Assembly: GCF_009707325.1 (NCBI RefSeq)
Contig: NZ_CP046103.1
Span: 5,096,951-5,160,950, forward strand
Source of the DNA: Pseudomonas sp. IB20
Lineage (GTDB): Bacteria; Pseudomonadota; Gammaproteobacteria; Pseudomonadales; Pseudomonadaceae
Length of the DNA: 64,000 nucleotides
Direction: 5' to 3'
The translations under genes and the position numbers were made by a program. This document shows positions 1-8,284 of the stretch, one piece after another. Each line of letters opens with the position of its first letter. The stretch's first letter is position 1. The notes under the pieces are model-generated. The model made no database searches. It saw only the letters and a program-made list of their open reading frames with translations, and had not been told where the DNA came from.

Positions 1-65
1 GCACTGCGCCGGCGCAGGTCAAGGCAGCCGTCGTGCGCGGCCGGGAACTGCTCGCCAGTCGCTAA
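1..65 (+). CDS. argH: Probable argininosuccinate lyase, last 20 codons only
   Basis: The window opens inside a plus-strand gene whose frame (codons from base 3) ends in TAA at 63-65. The visible tail, TAPAQVKAAVVRGRELLASR, resembles the C-terminus of argininosuccinate lyase, where a GGTAPxxV stretch precedes a short terminal helix. ArgH makes arginine and fumarate from argininosuccinate. In P. aeruginosa argH lies a few genes from cyaA, which fits the context. Only 20 residues are visible, so the identification is tentative; the open frame and stop are certain. Confidence 0.45.
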   Translation, partial: TAPAQVKAAVVRGRELLASR

Positions 66-74
66 AAGCTAAAA

Positions 75-160
75 GCATCGCAGGCAAGCCAGCTCCCACA
101 TTGACCGAGTTCCACCTTTGGAATGCAGTCGAATGTGGGAGCGGGCTTACCCGCGATAGC
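75..160. repeat. REPIN: two inverted REP elements
   Basis: A left arm at 75-100 (atcgcaggcaagccagctccc) and a right arm at 134-160 (tgtgggagcgggcttacccg) are inverted around about 33 bases. The arms are not the same variant: the left has GGCAAGCC, the right reads GGTAAGCC on the other strand. The element fills the gap between two convergent genes (probable argH and the glutathione transferase), a typical REP position. Confidence 0.85.
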
Positions 161-181
161 GTCCTGAAAGGCGCCGAGAAT

Positions 182-841
182 TTACTTCTTGGCAGCAATC
201 ATCGCCATAAACGCCGGCATCGCCGCCTCCCTGTCCGCCGCCACTTTCTGGGCGTTGGGCATGCCATGCAAGCGCTCCAGCAACGCTTTAGCCTTCGGCA
301 ACTCAGCCAGCAAATCCACGCCAAACAGCTTCTCGCCCACACCACAGGCGAGGTTCACGCTGTACATAAAGTACAGATCGGCAATCGTAAAATTTTCCCC
401 CGCCACATACGGCGCAAACTTGCCGTGCCTGCTTAAAGAGCTGACCCCTAACAGCAATTCGGCCTTGGATTTTTCCTTGACCGCCTCCGGCACCGGCATC
501 CCGAAGAACGCCTCGGCGAAACACGCACGGGCAGGCAATTCGATGTACAGCTCGATTTCCCGGCACAGTGCCAGCACCTGAGCCCGCTGAAAAGGCTCGG
601 CCGACAGCAGCGACGGGCCTTCCTGGGTGTGTTCGATGTACTCGAGGATCACGCTGGTTTCGTTGATAAACCCCTGCTTGACGCCCAGCACCGGCACTTT
701 GCCGCGCGGGCTGACGGCCAGGGCTTCTGGCGTCTGGCCCGGGTAAAACGGCACCTCTTCAAACGGCAGGCCTTTCTCCAGCAGTGCCAGTTTGACCATG
801 TTGTAGTAGTTGCTGACCGAAAATCCGTAAAGCTTGAGCAT
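182..841 (-). CDS. Glutathione S-transferase family protein
   Basis: 219 aa. The N-terminal thioredoxin-like domain begins MLKLYGFSVSNYYNMVKLAL and contains the cis-proline motif (KVPVL) and the glutathione-binding E-T/S motif (INETSVILEYIE, about residues 60-71). An all-alpha C-terminal domain follows with FTIADLYFMY, the N-capping region of the GST core. The protein should conjugate or reduce small electrophiles with glutathione in the cytoplasm; the substrate is unknown. The start at 841 is preferred over an upstream ATG at 919 because a GGAGG ribosome site precedes it by seven bases and the GST fold starts there. Confidence 0.85.
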   Translation of the reverse strand: MLKLYGFSVSNYYNMVKLALLEKGLPFEEVPFYPGQTPEALAVSPRGKVPVLGVKQGFINETSVILEYIEHTQEGPSLLSAEPFQRAQVLALCREIELYIELPARACFAEAFFGMPVPEAVKEKSKAELLLGVSSLSRHGKFAPYVAGENFTIADLYFMYSVNLACGVGEKLFGVDLLAELPKAKALLERLHGMPNAQKVAADREAAMPAFMAMIAAKK

Positions 842-966
842 TGCGATGCCTCCAGGCCGGGTATGGGGTTGGCTGCAGAAGTTATAGTGCGTGCAGCCCC
901 ACCTGACCAGCAGCATCACCTGCCTGAATGGGGGTAAACTGACACCCTTTCCTTGAGGAGCCTGCC

Positions 967-1251
967 ATGAGCGAGCCGACCGATATCGACAGCGACGAAG
1001 AAGAGTTCACCGAAAGTACGCTGACCCAGGTCATCGAAAACCAGATCGAAAGCGACAATCCACCTGCCGCCAAAGCCACCTTGAATAAGCTGACGCTGGT
1101 GGGTTACGAGCGCGAAGAGATTCTGCATCTCATGGCTCACGTGCTGGCCGTGGAAATCGACAAGATGCTGGACGAAGACCGCGCATTCAATACCGAATGG
1201 TACGAAACCGCGCTGCGGGCGCTGCCGCAATTGCCTCCGGAAAACGACTGA
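967..1251 (+). CDS. Small conserved acidic protein of unknown function
   Basis: 94 aa, strongly acidic at the N-terminus (TDIDSDEEEFTEST), then predicted helices (ESTLTQVIENQIESDNPPAAKATLNKLTLVG; EEILHLMAHVLAVEIDKML). No signal peptide, membrane segment or cysteine motif. A strong ribosome site (TTGAGGAG) lies eight bases before the ATG. The position between the GST gene and the TIGR02647-type gene matches small hypothetical genes upstream of cyaA in other pseudomonads. I do not recognise a family and assign no function. Confidence 0.7.
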   Translation: MSEPTDIDSDEEEFTESTLTQVIENQIESDNPPAAKATLNKLTLVGYEREEILHLMAHVLAVEIDKMLDEDRAFNTEWYETALRALPQLPPEND

Positions 1252-1402
1252 ATCGAGCACCTTTGTGGCCGGGACGCCTGCTTCCTCGCCACAAACCTGC
1301 GCCATATCAAGACCCACGACTTTCTCACTGGACAGCCCGGCAAAGTGCGTTCACCTTATGCCCTGCTAGCCTCTAATAAATTTTAGAACGTCTGGAGTCC
1401 TT

Positions 1403-1657
1403 ATGTCGTATACCCCTGAATTGGTTGCCGAACTGGAAATCCTTGTACTCTTCCCCTTGGACAGCACCAAGGAAGGTCTGAAAGTCCACCAGACCGCCGC
1501 TCCCACTGCCATCGCCGCGGCCAAGCGCCTCCATGCGAAAGGACTTATCGACCAGCCAGACGGGGGCTACCTGACCAGCCTTGGCCGGGACGCTGCAGAG
1601 CAGGCACAAACCCTGTTGACCATCCTGACCACCGCCAACACCAAAGAAGCTGCCTGA
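1403..1657 (+). CDS. TIGR02647-family small protein
   Basis: 84 aa. The sequence MSYTPELVAELEILVLFPLD, then HQTAAPTAIAAAKRLHAKGLI and GGYLTSLGRDAAEQAQ, fits the TIGR02647 family of small gammaproteobacterial proteins. The middle looks like a compact winged-helix-like unit (helix, helix, then a GYLT turn), but DNA binding is not shown. A TGGAG ribosome site precedes the ATG. Its place just upstream of cyaA is conserved in Pseudomonas. Function unknown. Confidence 0.75.
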   Translation: MSYTPELVAELEILVLFPLDSTKEGLKVHQTAAPTAIAAAKRLHAKGLIDQPDGGYLTSLGRDAAEQAQTLLTILTTANTKEAA

Positions 1658-1825
1658 CCTCTGATACCGCCCATGGAGTCCGCCCTCTGCGGATTCCGAG
1701 GGCGTTGCTGTGGACGACACAAAATTCTGACGCCGAAAACCATTTCCCTCTAAACCTCCTACGCTTGTGTCTGTAAACTCCCACATGGCCGCCCACGTCG
1801 GGCCCTGCGAGCCACCGAGTTCGAC

Positions 1826-4666
1826 ATGACCCGCACCCATGAAATCCGCCCCGACCTGGACGAAGGCATCGACCGCAAGGTGCTGACCCAGCTGCGTGCG
1901 CGGTTCATGGGCCTCAATGAAGGCCGCATGGCCCGGGCAGTCGAGGGCCTGACGCCGCGCCAGCAAAGCGTGCTGACCCTGTTGCCGCTGTTTTTCCACG
2001 TCAATCACCCGCTATTGCCGGGGTATGTCTCAGGCAGCACGCCGGCTGGGCTGTCGAATTTCGAACCCGACGCCCAAGCCCTGGCCGAAGCCCAACGCCT
2101 GACCCGCTCGTTTTCCTACAAGCAACGCCATGGCAACCCGCCCCGGCCGATCCACGGCTTGTTCCTAATGGGCAGCCTCGGCACCCTGGCCCAGGCCGAT
2201 CAGAGCGATATGGACGTGTGGGTGTGCCACGCGCCTGACCTTGGCGAAGCGGAACTCGCCGAACTGCGCAAAAAATGCCAGCTGCTCGAAGCCTGGGCAC
2301 TGACCATGGGGGCCGAGGCGCACTTTTTCCTGATCGAGCCGACGCGTTTTGTACTGGGTGAACGCGACACGCAACTGAGCTCCGACGACTGCGGCACCAC
2401 CCAGCATTACCTGCTGCTGGATGAGTTCTACCGCACCGCCATCTGGCTGGCTGGGCGCACGCCGATCTGGTGGCTGGTGCCGGTGTACGAAGAAACCCGT
2501 TACGCCGAGTTCACCCACACGCTGATCTCCAAGCGTTTTATCCGCGCCGATGAAACCCTCGACCTCGGCCACCTGGCCAACATCCCACCGGGCGAGTTCA
2601 TTGGTGCCGGGCTATGGCAGCTGTTCAAGGGCATCGAGTCGCCCTACAAATCGGTGCTCAAGCTGCTGCTGACTGAGGTTTACGCCAGCGAACACCCGAA
2701 CGTGCACTGTTTGAGCCTGCGCTTTAAACGTGCCGTGTTCGCCAACCAGGTGGACCTGGACGAGTTGGACCCGTACATCGTGGTTTACCGCCGCATTGAG
2801 GAATACCTCAAGGCGCGCAACGAGCCTGAACGCCTGGAACTGGTACGGCGTGCGCTGTACCTGAAGGTCAACCGCAAGCTCAGCGCCGGCCAACGCGCCA
2901 GCGGCTGGCAACGCTTGTTGCTGGAGCGCCTGGCCCACGAATGGGGCTGGGACCAGCGCCAACTGGCCCTGCTGGACAGCCGCAGCCAGTGGAAAGTGCG
3001 CCAGGTCGCCTCCGAGCGCCGCGCGCTGGTCAATGAGCTCAATTACAGCTATCGCTTTCTCACCCAGTTCGCCCGCACCGAGCAGACCGTCAGCCTGATC
3101 AACAAGCGCGACCTCAATGTGCTGGGCCGGCGCTTGTACGCGGCGTTCGAACGCAAGGCCGGCAAGGTCGAGTTCATCAACCCCGGCATCGCGCCTGATT
3201 TGGCCGAAGACACCCTCACGCTGGTGCAATCACCCAATCGCAAGGAGCCGGGCCAGCACCATTGGGGCCTGTACAACGGCAACCTCACGGCGCTGGAATG
3301 GGAGCACTTCGCGCCGATCAAGCGCAGTCGCGACCTGTTGGAAATGCTCACCTGGTGCCACCGCAATGGCGTGATTGACAGCAGCACGCGCCTGGCGCTG
3401 CACCCGGGCGTCAGCGACATGACCGAATTCGAGCTGTTCAACCTGCTGGGCAGCCTGCAACAGACCATCGCCCTGCCCTTGACCAGCGTCGATGAGGAGC
3501 GTCTGTTGCGCTCGGCAGTGCCGGAAGAAGTGCTGTTGCTGGTCAACGTCGGCATCGACCCGCTCAAGCATCACCGCGACCTGAATATCCTGATGACCAC
3601 CGAGCGCACCGACTCCCTGAGCTATGCCGGTGTGCGCGACAACCTGGTGCTGACCCTGGATCAGGTCACGCGCAACAGTTGGAACGAGGTGATGGTGAGC
3701 CGCTACGACGGCCCTCACGCGCTGCTCGACTGCCTGCGTGACTACCTCAACCAATTGCCGTCGGACCATTTGCCCCGCCTGCGAGTGCGCTGTTTCTGTC
3801 ACAACCGTGCGCAGTTCATTGCCCAGCGCGTGGAAGAAATCTTCGATACCGCACAGAACCTGCTGCTCGGCCAGTCCAACCACCGCTACCTGTTGCAGGT
3901 ACAGCAGCACTATCACGTGATGGAGCTGACGCCGGGCCAGGCCACCCATGTGTCACTGCCAACCCAGGACGCGCTGATCGCTTACCTCAGCGAAGAATTG
4001 GCCAGCTACAGCCCGCTGCACCTGGACGCCATGGCCTTGGAAGACCATGACCTGGCGTTGCTGCTACCGATGGGTTTGGCCGATTGCGTGCAAGTGTTCT
4101 ACCGGGTCAATGAAGGCTTCGCCGAGCTATATGTACTCGATGAATTCAACGCGCTCTGGCGGCAACGCTTGCCGTTTCATGATGAGCAGAGCCTGTTGGC
4201 GCCGTTGCAGCGCTTCTTGCAGTCGATCATCTATCGCCGCGAAGCACTCTCGCCGCTGGACACACAGCAGCCGTTGGCCGAGGTGCAAACCTTGTATTAC
4301 CAACTGTTGCCATCAGGCAGTAATCGCGCACGCGGCATCGAACCTCGCCCGTCACCGCAGAACCCGGCGAATAAGCCGTTTTATGACGTGCAGGCAATTA
4401 TCGGCAAGGCGGCGCCCGGCCAAGTAGGCATCACCCTGTACTGCAATCAGCGGGAATTTTGCGAACTGGAGTTTGGCGACCAGCTGTTTGCAGTGGTCGC
4501 CCAGGAAATCGTCGGGCAGCGCCGGGAACCCGAGCGCTACCGCTGCTACATCACCGACCTGGACTTGTCCGGACTACTCGGTGATGTGCAAAGCCCGAGC
4601 AACTTGTACCTGCGCTACAAGGCCGAGTTGGAGCTGTCACTCAACAAAGCACTGAAACAAGTTTAA
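1826..4666 (+). CDS. cyaA: Class I adenylate cyclase
   Basis: 946 aa, the usual size for enterobacterial-type class I cyclases. It converts ATP to cAMP in the cytoplasm, the ligand of the Vfr/CRP regulator. The catalytic domain fills the N-terminal half: the nucleotidyltransferase signature is GSLGT (residues 116-120) followed by SDMDVW, giving the metal-binding pair D128 and D130. The C-terminal half is the less conserved regulatory region, ending LELSLNKALKQV. The ribosome site before the ATG is weak (GAG only), as is common where cyclase output is kept low. The gene converges on rnk with 11 bases between the stops. Confidence 0.96.
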   Translation: MTRTHEIRPDLDEGIDRKVLTQLRARFMGLNEGRMARAVEGLTPRQQSVLTLLPLFFHVNHPLLPGYVSGSTPAGLSNFEPDAQALAEAQRLTRSFSYKQRHGNPPRPIHGLFLMGSLGTLAQADQSDMDVWVCHAPDLGEAELAELRKKCQLLEAWALTMGAEAHFFLIEPTRFVLGERDTQLSSDDCGTTQHYLLLDEFYRTAIWLAGRTPIWWLVPVYEETRYAEFTHTLISKRFIRADETLDLGHLANIPPGEFIGAGLWQLFKGIESPYKSVLKLLLTEVYASEHPNVHCLSLRFKRAVFANQVDLDELDPYIVVYRRIEEYLKARNEPERLELVRRALYLKVNRKLSAGQRASGWQRLLLERLAHEWGWDQRQLALLDSRSQWKVRQVASERRALVNELNYSYRFLTQFARTEQTVSLINKRDLNVLGRRLYAAFERKAGKVEFINPGIAPDLAEDTLTLVQSPNRKEPGQHHWGLYNGNLTALEWEHFAPIKRSRDLLEMLTWCHRNGVIDSSTRLALHPGVSDMTEFELFNLLGSLQQTIALPLTSVDEERLLRSAVPEEVLLLVNVGIDPLKHHRDLNILMTTERTDSLSYAGVRDNLVLTLDQVTRNSWNEVMVSRYDGPHALLDCLRDYLNQLPSDHLPRLRVRCFCHNRAQFIAQRVEEIFDTAQNLLLGQSNHRYLLQVQQHYHVMELTPGQATHVSLPTQDALIAYLSEELASYSPLHLDAMALEDHDLALLLPMGLADCVQVFYRVNEGFAELYVLDEFNALWRQRLPFHDEQSLLAPLQRFLQSIIYRREALSPLDTQQPLAEVQTLYYQLLPSGSNRARGIEPRPSPQNPANKPFYDVQAIIGKAAPGQVGITLYCNQREFCELEFGDQLFAVVAQEIVGQRREPERYRCYITDLDLSGLLGDVQSPSNLYLRYKAELELSLNKALKQV

Positions 4667-4677
4667 AGCGGCTCTTG

Positions 4678-5088
4678 TTACAGAGAGAATGCGCCGCCGT
4701 CTTTGGGCTGGCCTTCAACGCTGAGCAATTCAAGCTTGAGGGTCTTGCCACCCGGCGCCGGCCAATCGATGTGCTGGCCTACTTGCAGGCCGAGCAACGC
4801 ACTGCCCACTGGGGCCAGGATCGAGATCTTGCCTTCGTCGGCATTCGCGTCCTTGGGGTAAACCAGGGTCAGGTGGTAGTCCTTGCCGCTGCCTTGCTCA
4901 CGGCAATGCACGCTGGAGTTCATGGTCACGACGCTTGCAGGCACTTCATCGTGGCCAACCAGTTCTTCGGCACGATCGAGTTCGCGTTGCAGGGCTTCGA
5001 CGCCCGGCGAGCCCTCGCCTACGCGGTCGATCAGTTGCTCCAGACGCTGCACGTCAAGACGGGTAAGAATGATGGAAGGTGCGGTCAT
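4678..5088 (-). CDS. rnk: Regulator of nucleoside diphosphate kinase
   Basis: 136 aa. An N-terminal coiled-coil-like segment (SIILTRLDVQRLEQLIDRV) is followed by a GreA/GreB-C-type FKBP-like domain (LVYPKDANADEGKISILAPVGSALLGLQVG), the Rnk layout. Rnk binds RNA polymerase near the secondary channel without the long Gre coiled coil. In Pseudomonas it affects nucleoside diphosphate kinase levels and alginate-related GTP supply. The ORF is complete from ATG to TAA, and adjacency to cyaA matches other pseudomonads. Confidence 0.93.
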   Translation of the reverse strand: MTAPSIILTRLDVQRLEQLIDRVGEGSPGVEALQRELDRAEELVGHDEVPASVVTMNSSVHCREQGSGKDYHLTLVYPKDANADEGKISILAPVGSALLGLQVGQHIDWPAPGGKTLKLELLSVEGQPKDGGAFSL

Positions 5089-5126
5089 GATTCAGGCAGA
5101 CTCCTTTTTTCTGCACACAAAAGCAA

Positions 5127-5151
5127 AACCCCGCCAGAAAAAGGCGGGGTT
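5127..5151 (-). terminator. Rho-independent terminator of the cyaY-DUF1289 unit
   Basis: A nine-pair GC-rich stem (AACCCCGCC at 5127-5135 with GGCGGGGTT at 5143-5151) has a seven-base loop. Read on the minus strand, the stem is followed by TTTTGCTTTTG. It lies about 70 bases past the stop of the DUF1289 gene and upstream of rnk, so it should end minus-strand transcripts from cyaY. Confidence 0.75.
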
Positions 5152-5219
5152 CTCACGGACCTCGATGAGTTGAGGTGTACCCGGACACTACCACAGCGAC
5201 ACAAATAAACAAGACGGTC

Positions 5220-5438
5220 TCAGACGTGGCTCCGGCGCTGCTCGGCCTCGGCGCAGATCACCCGGCGCCGGGCATCGTCGGCGGAGCGCCATTCGCGGAT
5301 GTCTTCCACATGACGGAAGCAGCCGAGGCAGACTTTTTGCTCGTCCAGTCGACACAAACTGATACAAGGTGACGGCACCGCCGGGCTGACATTGCTGAAC
5401 AGCGGCTTCGGCGGGCGAACGGATGCAGGCTGGGTCAC
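5220..5438 (-). CDS. DUF1289 cysteine-motif protein
   Basis: 72 aa. The core SPCISLCRLDEQKVCLGCFR carries the four-cysteine pattern CxxxC-x7-CxGC of DUF1289 proteins, followed by the family's IREWRSADDARRR helix. The cysteines suggest binding of zinc or an iron-sulfur cluster; no activity is established. The ATG starts two bases after the cyaY stop, so the two are cotranscribed. A partnership with frataxin in iron-sulfur chemistry is an inference from this coupling. Confidence 0.85.
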   Translation of the reverse strand: MTQPASVRPPKPLFSNVSPAVPSPCISLCRLDEQKVCLGCFRHVEDIREWRSADDARRRVICAEAEQRRSHV

Positions 5439-5440
5439 GA

Positions 5441-5773
5441 TCAGATCTCGTCGAAGTCCAGGTCAGCGCCGGACTGTTCCTTCGTGAGGCGAGCGAGCAT
5501 TTCGCTCAGCAGCTCCTCGGTGGTGTCGTGCGCCCAACGATTTTCCTCCTCGTCATAGTCGAAGTGAAAACCACCGGTACGTGCCGCCAACCACAGCTGA
5601 CGCAGCGGCTCCTGGCGGCTGAAAATCAGTTGGGTACCGTTTTCAAACTTGACGGTCAGCACGCCGGCCGAGTTTTCCAGGTCCACGTCCAGGCCGCTGT
5701 CGTCGAAAATATCTTCCAGCGCCTGTTGTGTCGCATCCACCAGGTCGTGAAAACGGGCTTCGGTCAAACTCAT
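5441..5773 (-). CDS. cyaY: Iron donor protein CyaY (bacterial frataxin)
   Basis: 110 aa, the normal frataxin length. The acidic first helix (EARFHDLVDATQQALEDIFDDSGLDVDLENSAGVLTV) carries the iron-binding acidic ridge. The beta-sheet follows with FENGTQLIFSRQEPLRQLWLAARTGGFHFDY, containing the conserved strand that faces the IscS cysteine desulfurase. CyaY modulates iron-sulfur cluster assembly. It is the first gene of a two-gene unit with the DUF1289 gene and is divergent from lptM. Confidence 0.95.
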   Translation of the reverse strand: MSLTEARFHDLVDATQQALEDIFDDSGLDVDLENSAGVLTVKFENGTQLIFSRQEPLRQLWLAARTGGFHFDYDEEENRWAHDTTEELLSEMLARLTKEQSGADLDFDEI

Positions 5774-6011
5774 TGTGGCAACCTCAAAAGTGTCTGGTTT
5801 TGCTCAAGCGCCGCACGATACGGGCGAGCCCCGCCGATTGCAAAGGATACCGATTTCATCACGAATGGCGGAATGAAATATCCCCATCAAGGGTAGGACG
5901 CTTCCTGACCGTCTCGGCAAACCCCCGTCGGACGGGTATTGCGGCGCATAGGCAAGCTGGCGGGTGGTCGGTATACTCGGGCGCAATTAATGCATATTCA
6001 AGGATTTCGCC

Positions 6012-6179
6012 ATGAAGCGCCTGATCTCGTCCCTTGCTGCGCTCGTCGCGGTCGCTTGCCTCGTTAGTGCCTGTGGTCAAAAAGGCCCGCTGTACCTGCC
6101 CGATGACAGCAAAGACCCGAATGAACAGGCGCAATCGTCGCAAAAGCCGGCAAAAGCGCACAAGCACGACACCTATTAA
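6012..6179 (+). CDS. lptM: LPS translocon maturation chaperone LptM-type lipoprotein (LppL)
   Basis: 55 aa. Signal peptide MKRLISSLAALVAVACLVSAC has lipobox LVSAC with the lipidated cysteine at residue 21. The mature N-terminus CGQKGPLYLP is the diagnostic motif of the YifL/LptM family. In E. coli LptM assists oxidative maturation of LptD; in Pseudomonas the gene is known as lppL upstream of lysA. The low-complexity tail rich in Q, K and H is typical. An AGGA site precedes the ATG, and lysA starts nine bases after the stop, so this is the first gene of the lysA operon. Confidence 0.93.
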   Translation: MKRLISSLAALVAVACLVSACGQKGPLYLPDDSKDPNEQAQSSQKPAKAHKHDTY

Positions 6180-6188
6180 GGGAAACTC

Positions 6189-7436
6189 ATGGACGCTTTT
6201 AACTACCGGGACGGCGAGCTGTTCGCGGAAGGCGTGGCGCTGTCCGCGATTGCCCAGCGCTTTGGCACCCCGACTTATGTGTACTCGCGTGCGCACATCG
6301 AAGCCCAATACCGCTCCTTCACCGACCCGCTCAAGGGCGTTCCACACCTGGTGTGCTACGCGGTCAAGGCCAACTCCAACCTGGGTGTACTGAATGTCCT
6401 GGCGCGCCTTGGCGCCGGTTTCGACATCGTCTCCCGTGGCGAGCTGGAGCGTGTATTGGCTGCTGGCGGCACGCCTGACAAGATCGTCTTCTCCGGCGTC
6501 GGCAAGAGCCGCGAAGACATGCGCCGCGCCCTCGAAGTCGGCGTGCACTGCTTCAATGTCGAATCCACCGACGAGTTGGAGCGCCTGCAGGTGGTCGCTG
6601 CCGAAATGGGCGTTCGCGCGCCGATCTCCTTGCGCGTCAACCCCGACGTTGACGCCGGCACCCACCCGTACATTTCCACCGGTCTCAAAGAGAACAAGTT
6701 CGGCATCGCCATTGCCGACGCCGAGGATGTGTACATCCGCGCCGCCCAACTGCCGAACCTTGAAGTGCTGGGTGTCGACTGCCATATCGGCTCGCAACTG
6801 ACCACCCTGCCACCGTTCCTGGATGCGCTCGACCGCCTGCTGGCGCTGACCGACCGCCTGGGCGAGTGCGGCATCTACCTGCAACACATCGACCTCGGTG
6901 GTGGTGTGGGCGTGCGTTATCGCGATGAAGAACCACCGCAGATCGCTGACTACATCCAGGCCGTGCGCGAGCGCACCGAAGGCCGCGGCCTGACCCTGAT
7001 GTTCGAGCCGGGCCGTTATATCGTCGCCAACGCGAGCGTGCTGCTGACCCAGGTCGAGTACCTTAAGCACACCGAGTACAAGGATTTCGCCATCGTCGAC
7101 GCGGCGATGAACGACCTGATCCGCCCGGCGCTGTACCAGGCCTGGATGGATGTGACTGCCGTCAAGCCACGTACTGGCGAAGGCCGTAACTACGACATCG
7201 TCGGCCCTATCTGCGAAACCGGCGACTTCCTGGCCAAGGAGCGTCAGCTGGCCCTGGAAGAAGGCGACTTGCTGGCCGTGCACTCGGCCGGAGCCTACGG
7301 GTTTGTCATGAGTTCCAACTACAACACCCGCGGCCGTGCCGCCGAGGTGCTGGTGGACGGTGATCAAGCGTTTGAAGTGCGTCGCCGCGAGACGGTAGCC
7401 GAGTTGTATGCTGGCGAAAGCCTGCTGCCGGAGTAA
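6189..7436 (+). CDS. lysA: Diaminopimelate decarboxylase
   Basis: 415 aa, full length. It removes CO2 from meso-diaminopimelate to give lysine, using pyridoxal phosphate. The PLP lysine is K60 in CYAVKANSN. The glycine-rich phosphate loop is HIDLGGGVGVRY, and the substrate-site cysteine is C342 in GPICETGD. Fold type III alanine-racemase-like barrel plus a C-terminal beta domain. The dapF ATG follows three bases after the stop, so the last two steps of the diaminopimelate branch are cotranscribed. Confidence 0.98.
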   Translation: MDAFNYRDGELFAEGVALSAIAQRFGTPTYVYSRAHIEAQYRSFTDPLKGVPHLVCYAVKANSNLGVLNVLARLGAGFDIVSRGELERVLAAGGTPDKIVFSGVGKSREDMRRALEVGVHCFNVESTDELERLQVVAAEMGVRAPISLRVNPDVDAGTHPYISTGLKENKFGIAIADAEDVYIRAAQLPNLEVLGVDCHIGSQLTTLPPFLDALDRLLALTDRLGECGIYLQHIDLGGGVGVRYRDEEPPQIADYIQAVRERTEGRGLTLMFEPGRYIVANASVLLTQVEYLKHTEYKDFAIVDAAMNDLIRPALYQAWMDVTAVKPRTGEGRNYDIVGPICETGDFLAKERQLALEEGDLLAVHSAGAYGFVMSSNYNTRGRAAEVLVDGDQAFEVRRRETVAELYAGESLLPE

Positions 7437-7439
7437 GCC

Positions 7440-8270
7440 ATGCTGCTGCGTTTTACCAAGATGCACGGGCTGGGCAACGACTTCATGGTCCTCGACCTGG
7501 TCAGCCAACACGCGCACATCCTGCCCAAACACGCGAAACAGTGGGGCGACCGTCACACCGGCATTGGCTTCGACCAGTTGCTGATCGTCGAGGCGCCGAG
7601 CAACCCGGACGTGGATTTCCGTTACCGGATCTTCAACTCCGACGGCTCCGAAGTGGAACAGTGCGGCAACGGTGCGCGCTGCTTCGCACGCTTTGTGCTG
7701 GACAAGCGCCTGACCGCCAAGCGCCAGATTCGGGTCGAGACCAAGAGCGGCATCATCGAGCTGGATATTCGCAGCGACGGCCAGATCAGCGTCAACATGG
7801 GCGCGCCACGCCTGGTGCCGGCGGACATTCCGTTCCAGGCCACCGAGCAGGCCACCCACTACGCGCTGGACGTTGAGGGCAAGACGGTGGACATCGCCGC
7901 CGTGTCGATGGGCAACCCCCACGCCGTGCTGCGCGTCGACGACATCAATAACGCCCCGGTGCATGAGCTTGGGCCGAAAATCGAACATCACCCGCGCTTT
8001 CCGGCACGGGTGAATGTGGGGTTCCTGCAGGTGATCGACCGTTCCCGCGCGCAATTGCGTGTGTGGGAGCGCGGCGCCGGCGAAACCCAGGCTTGCGGCA
8101 CCGGCGCTTGCGCTGCGGCCGTGGCCGCGATCAGCCAGGGGTGGATGGATTCGCCGCTGCTGATCGACCTGCCCGGCGGACGTTTGTCCATCGAATGGGC
8201 AGGCCCTGGCCACCCGGTGATGATGACCGGGCCGGCCTCGCGCGTATACGAAGGACAGGTCCGTCTATGA
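7440..8270 (+). CDS. dapF: Diaminopimelate epimerase
   Basis: 276 aa. It interconverts LL- and meso-diaminopimelate without a cofactor, using two cysteines: C75 in EQCGNGARC and C219 in QACGTGACA, both present. The N-terminal FTKMHGLGNDFMVLD and the interdomain SMGNPHAV motif are also intact. Its product feeds lysA and peptidoglycan. It sits in the gammaproteobacterial order dapF-DUF484-xerC-yigB. Its stop TGA overlaps an ATG that opens a five-codon reading frame leading to the next gene. Confidence 0.98.
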   Translation: MLLRFTKMHGLGNDFMVLDLVSQHAHILPKHAKQWGDRHTGIGFDQLLIVEAPSNPDVDFRYRIFNSDGSEVEQCGNGARCFARFVLDKRLTAKRQIRVETKSGIIELDIRSDGQISVNMGAPRLVPADIPFQATEQATHYALDVEGKTVDIAAVSMGNPHAVLRVDDINNAPVHELGPKIEHHPRFPARVNVGFLQVIDRSRAQLRVWERGAGETQACGTGACAAAVAAISQGWMDSPLLIDLPGGRLSIEWAGPGHPVMMTGPASRVYEGQVRL

Positions 8271-8284
8271 GTGAGCAAATCTAA
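8267..8284 (+). other. Five-codon mini-ORF linking dapF and the DUF484 gene
   Basis: ATG AGT GAG CAA ATC TAA encodes MSEQI. Its start overlaps the dapF stop (ATGA, 8267-8270). Its stop overlaps the DUF484 start (TAATG, 8282-8286). An AGGACAGG stretch eight bases upstream could serve as ribosome site. It may be a coupling peptide, or the remnant of an older DUF484 start that gained a stop. Nothing beyond the sequence supports translation. Confidence 0.35.

Noticed and set aside
5859..8213. A 784-codon open frame on the minus strand across lptM, lysA and dapF
   Set aside because: It mirrors the codon pattern of the real plus-strand genes in GC-rich DNA, has no domain, no ribosome site and low-complexity V/H/D-rich text.
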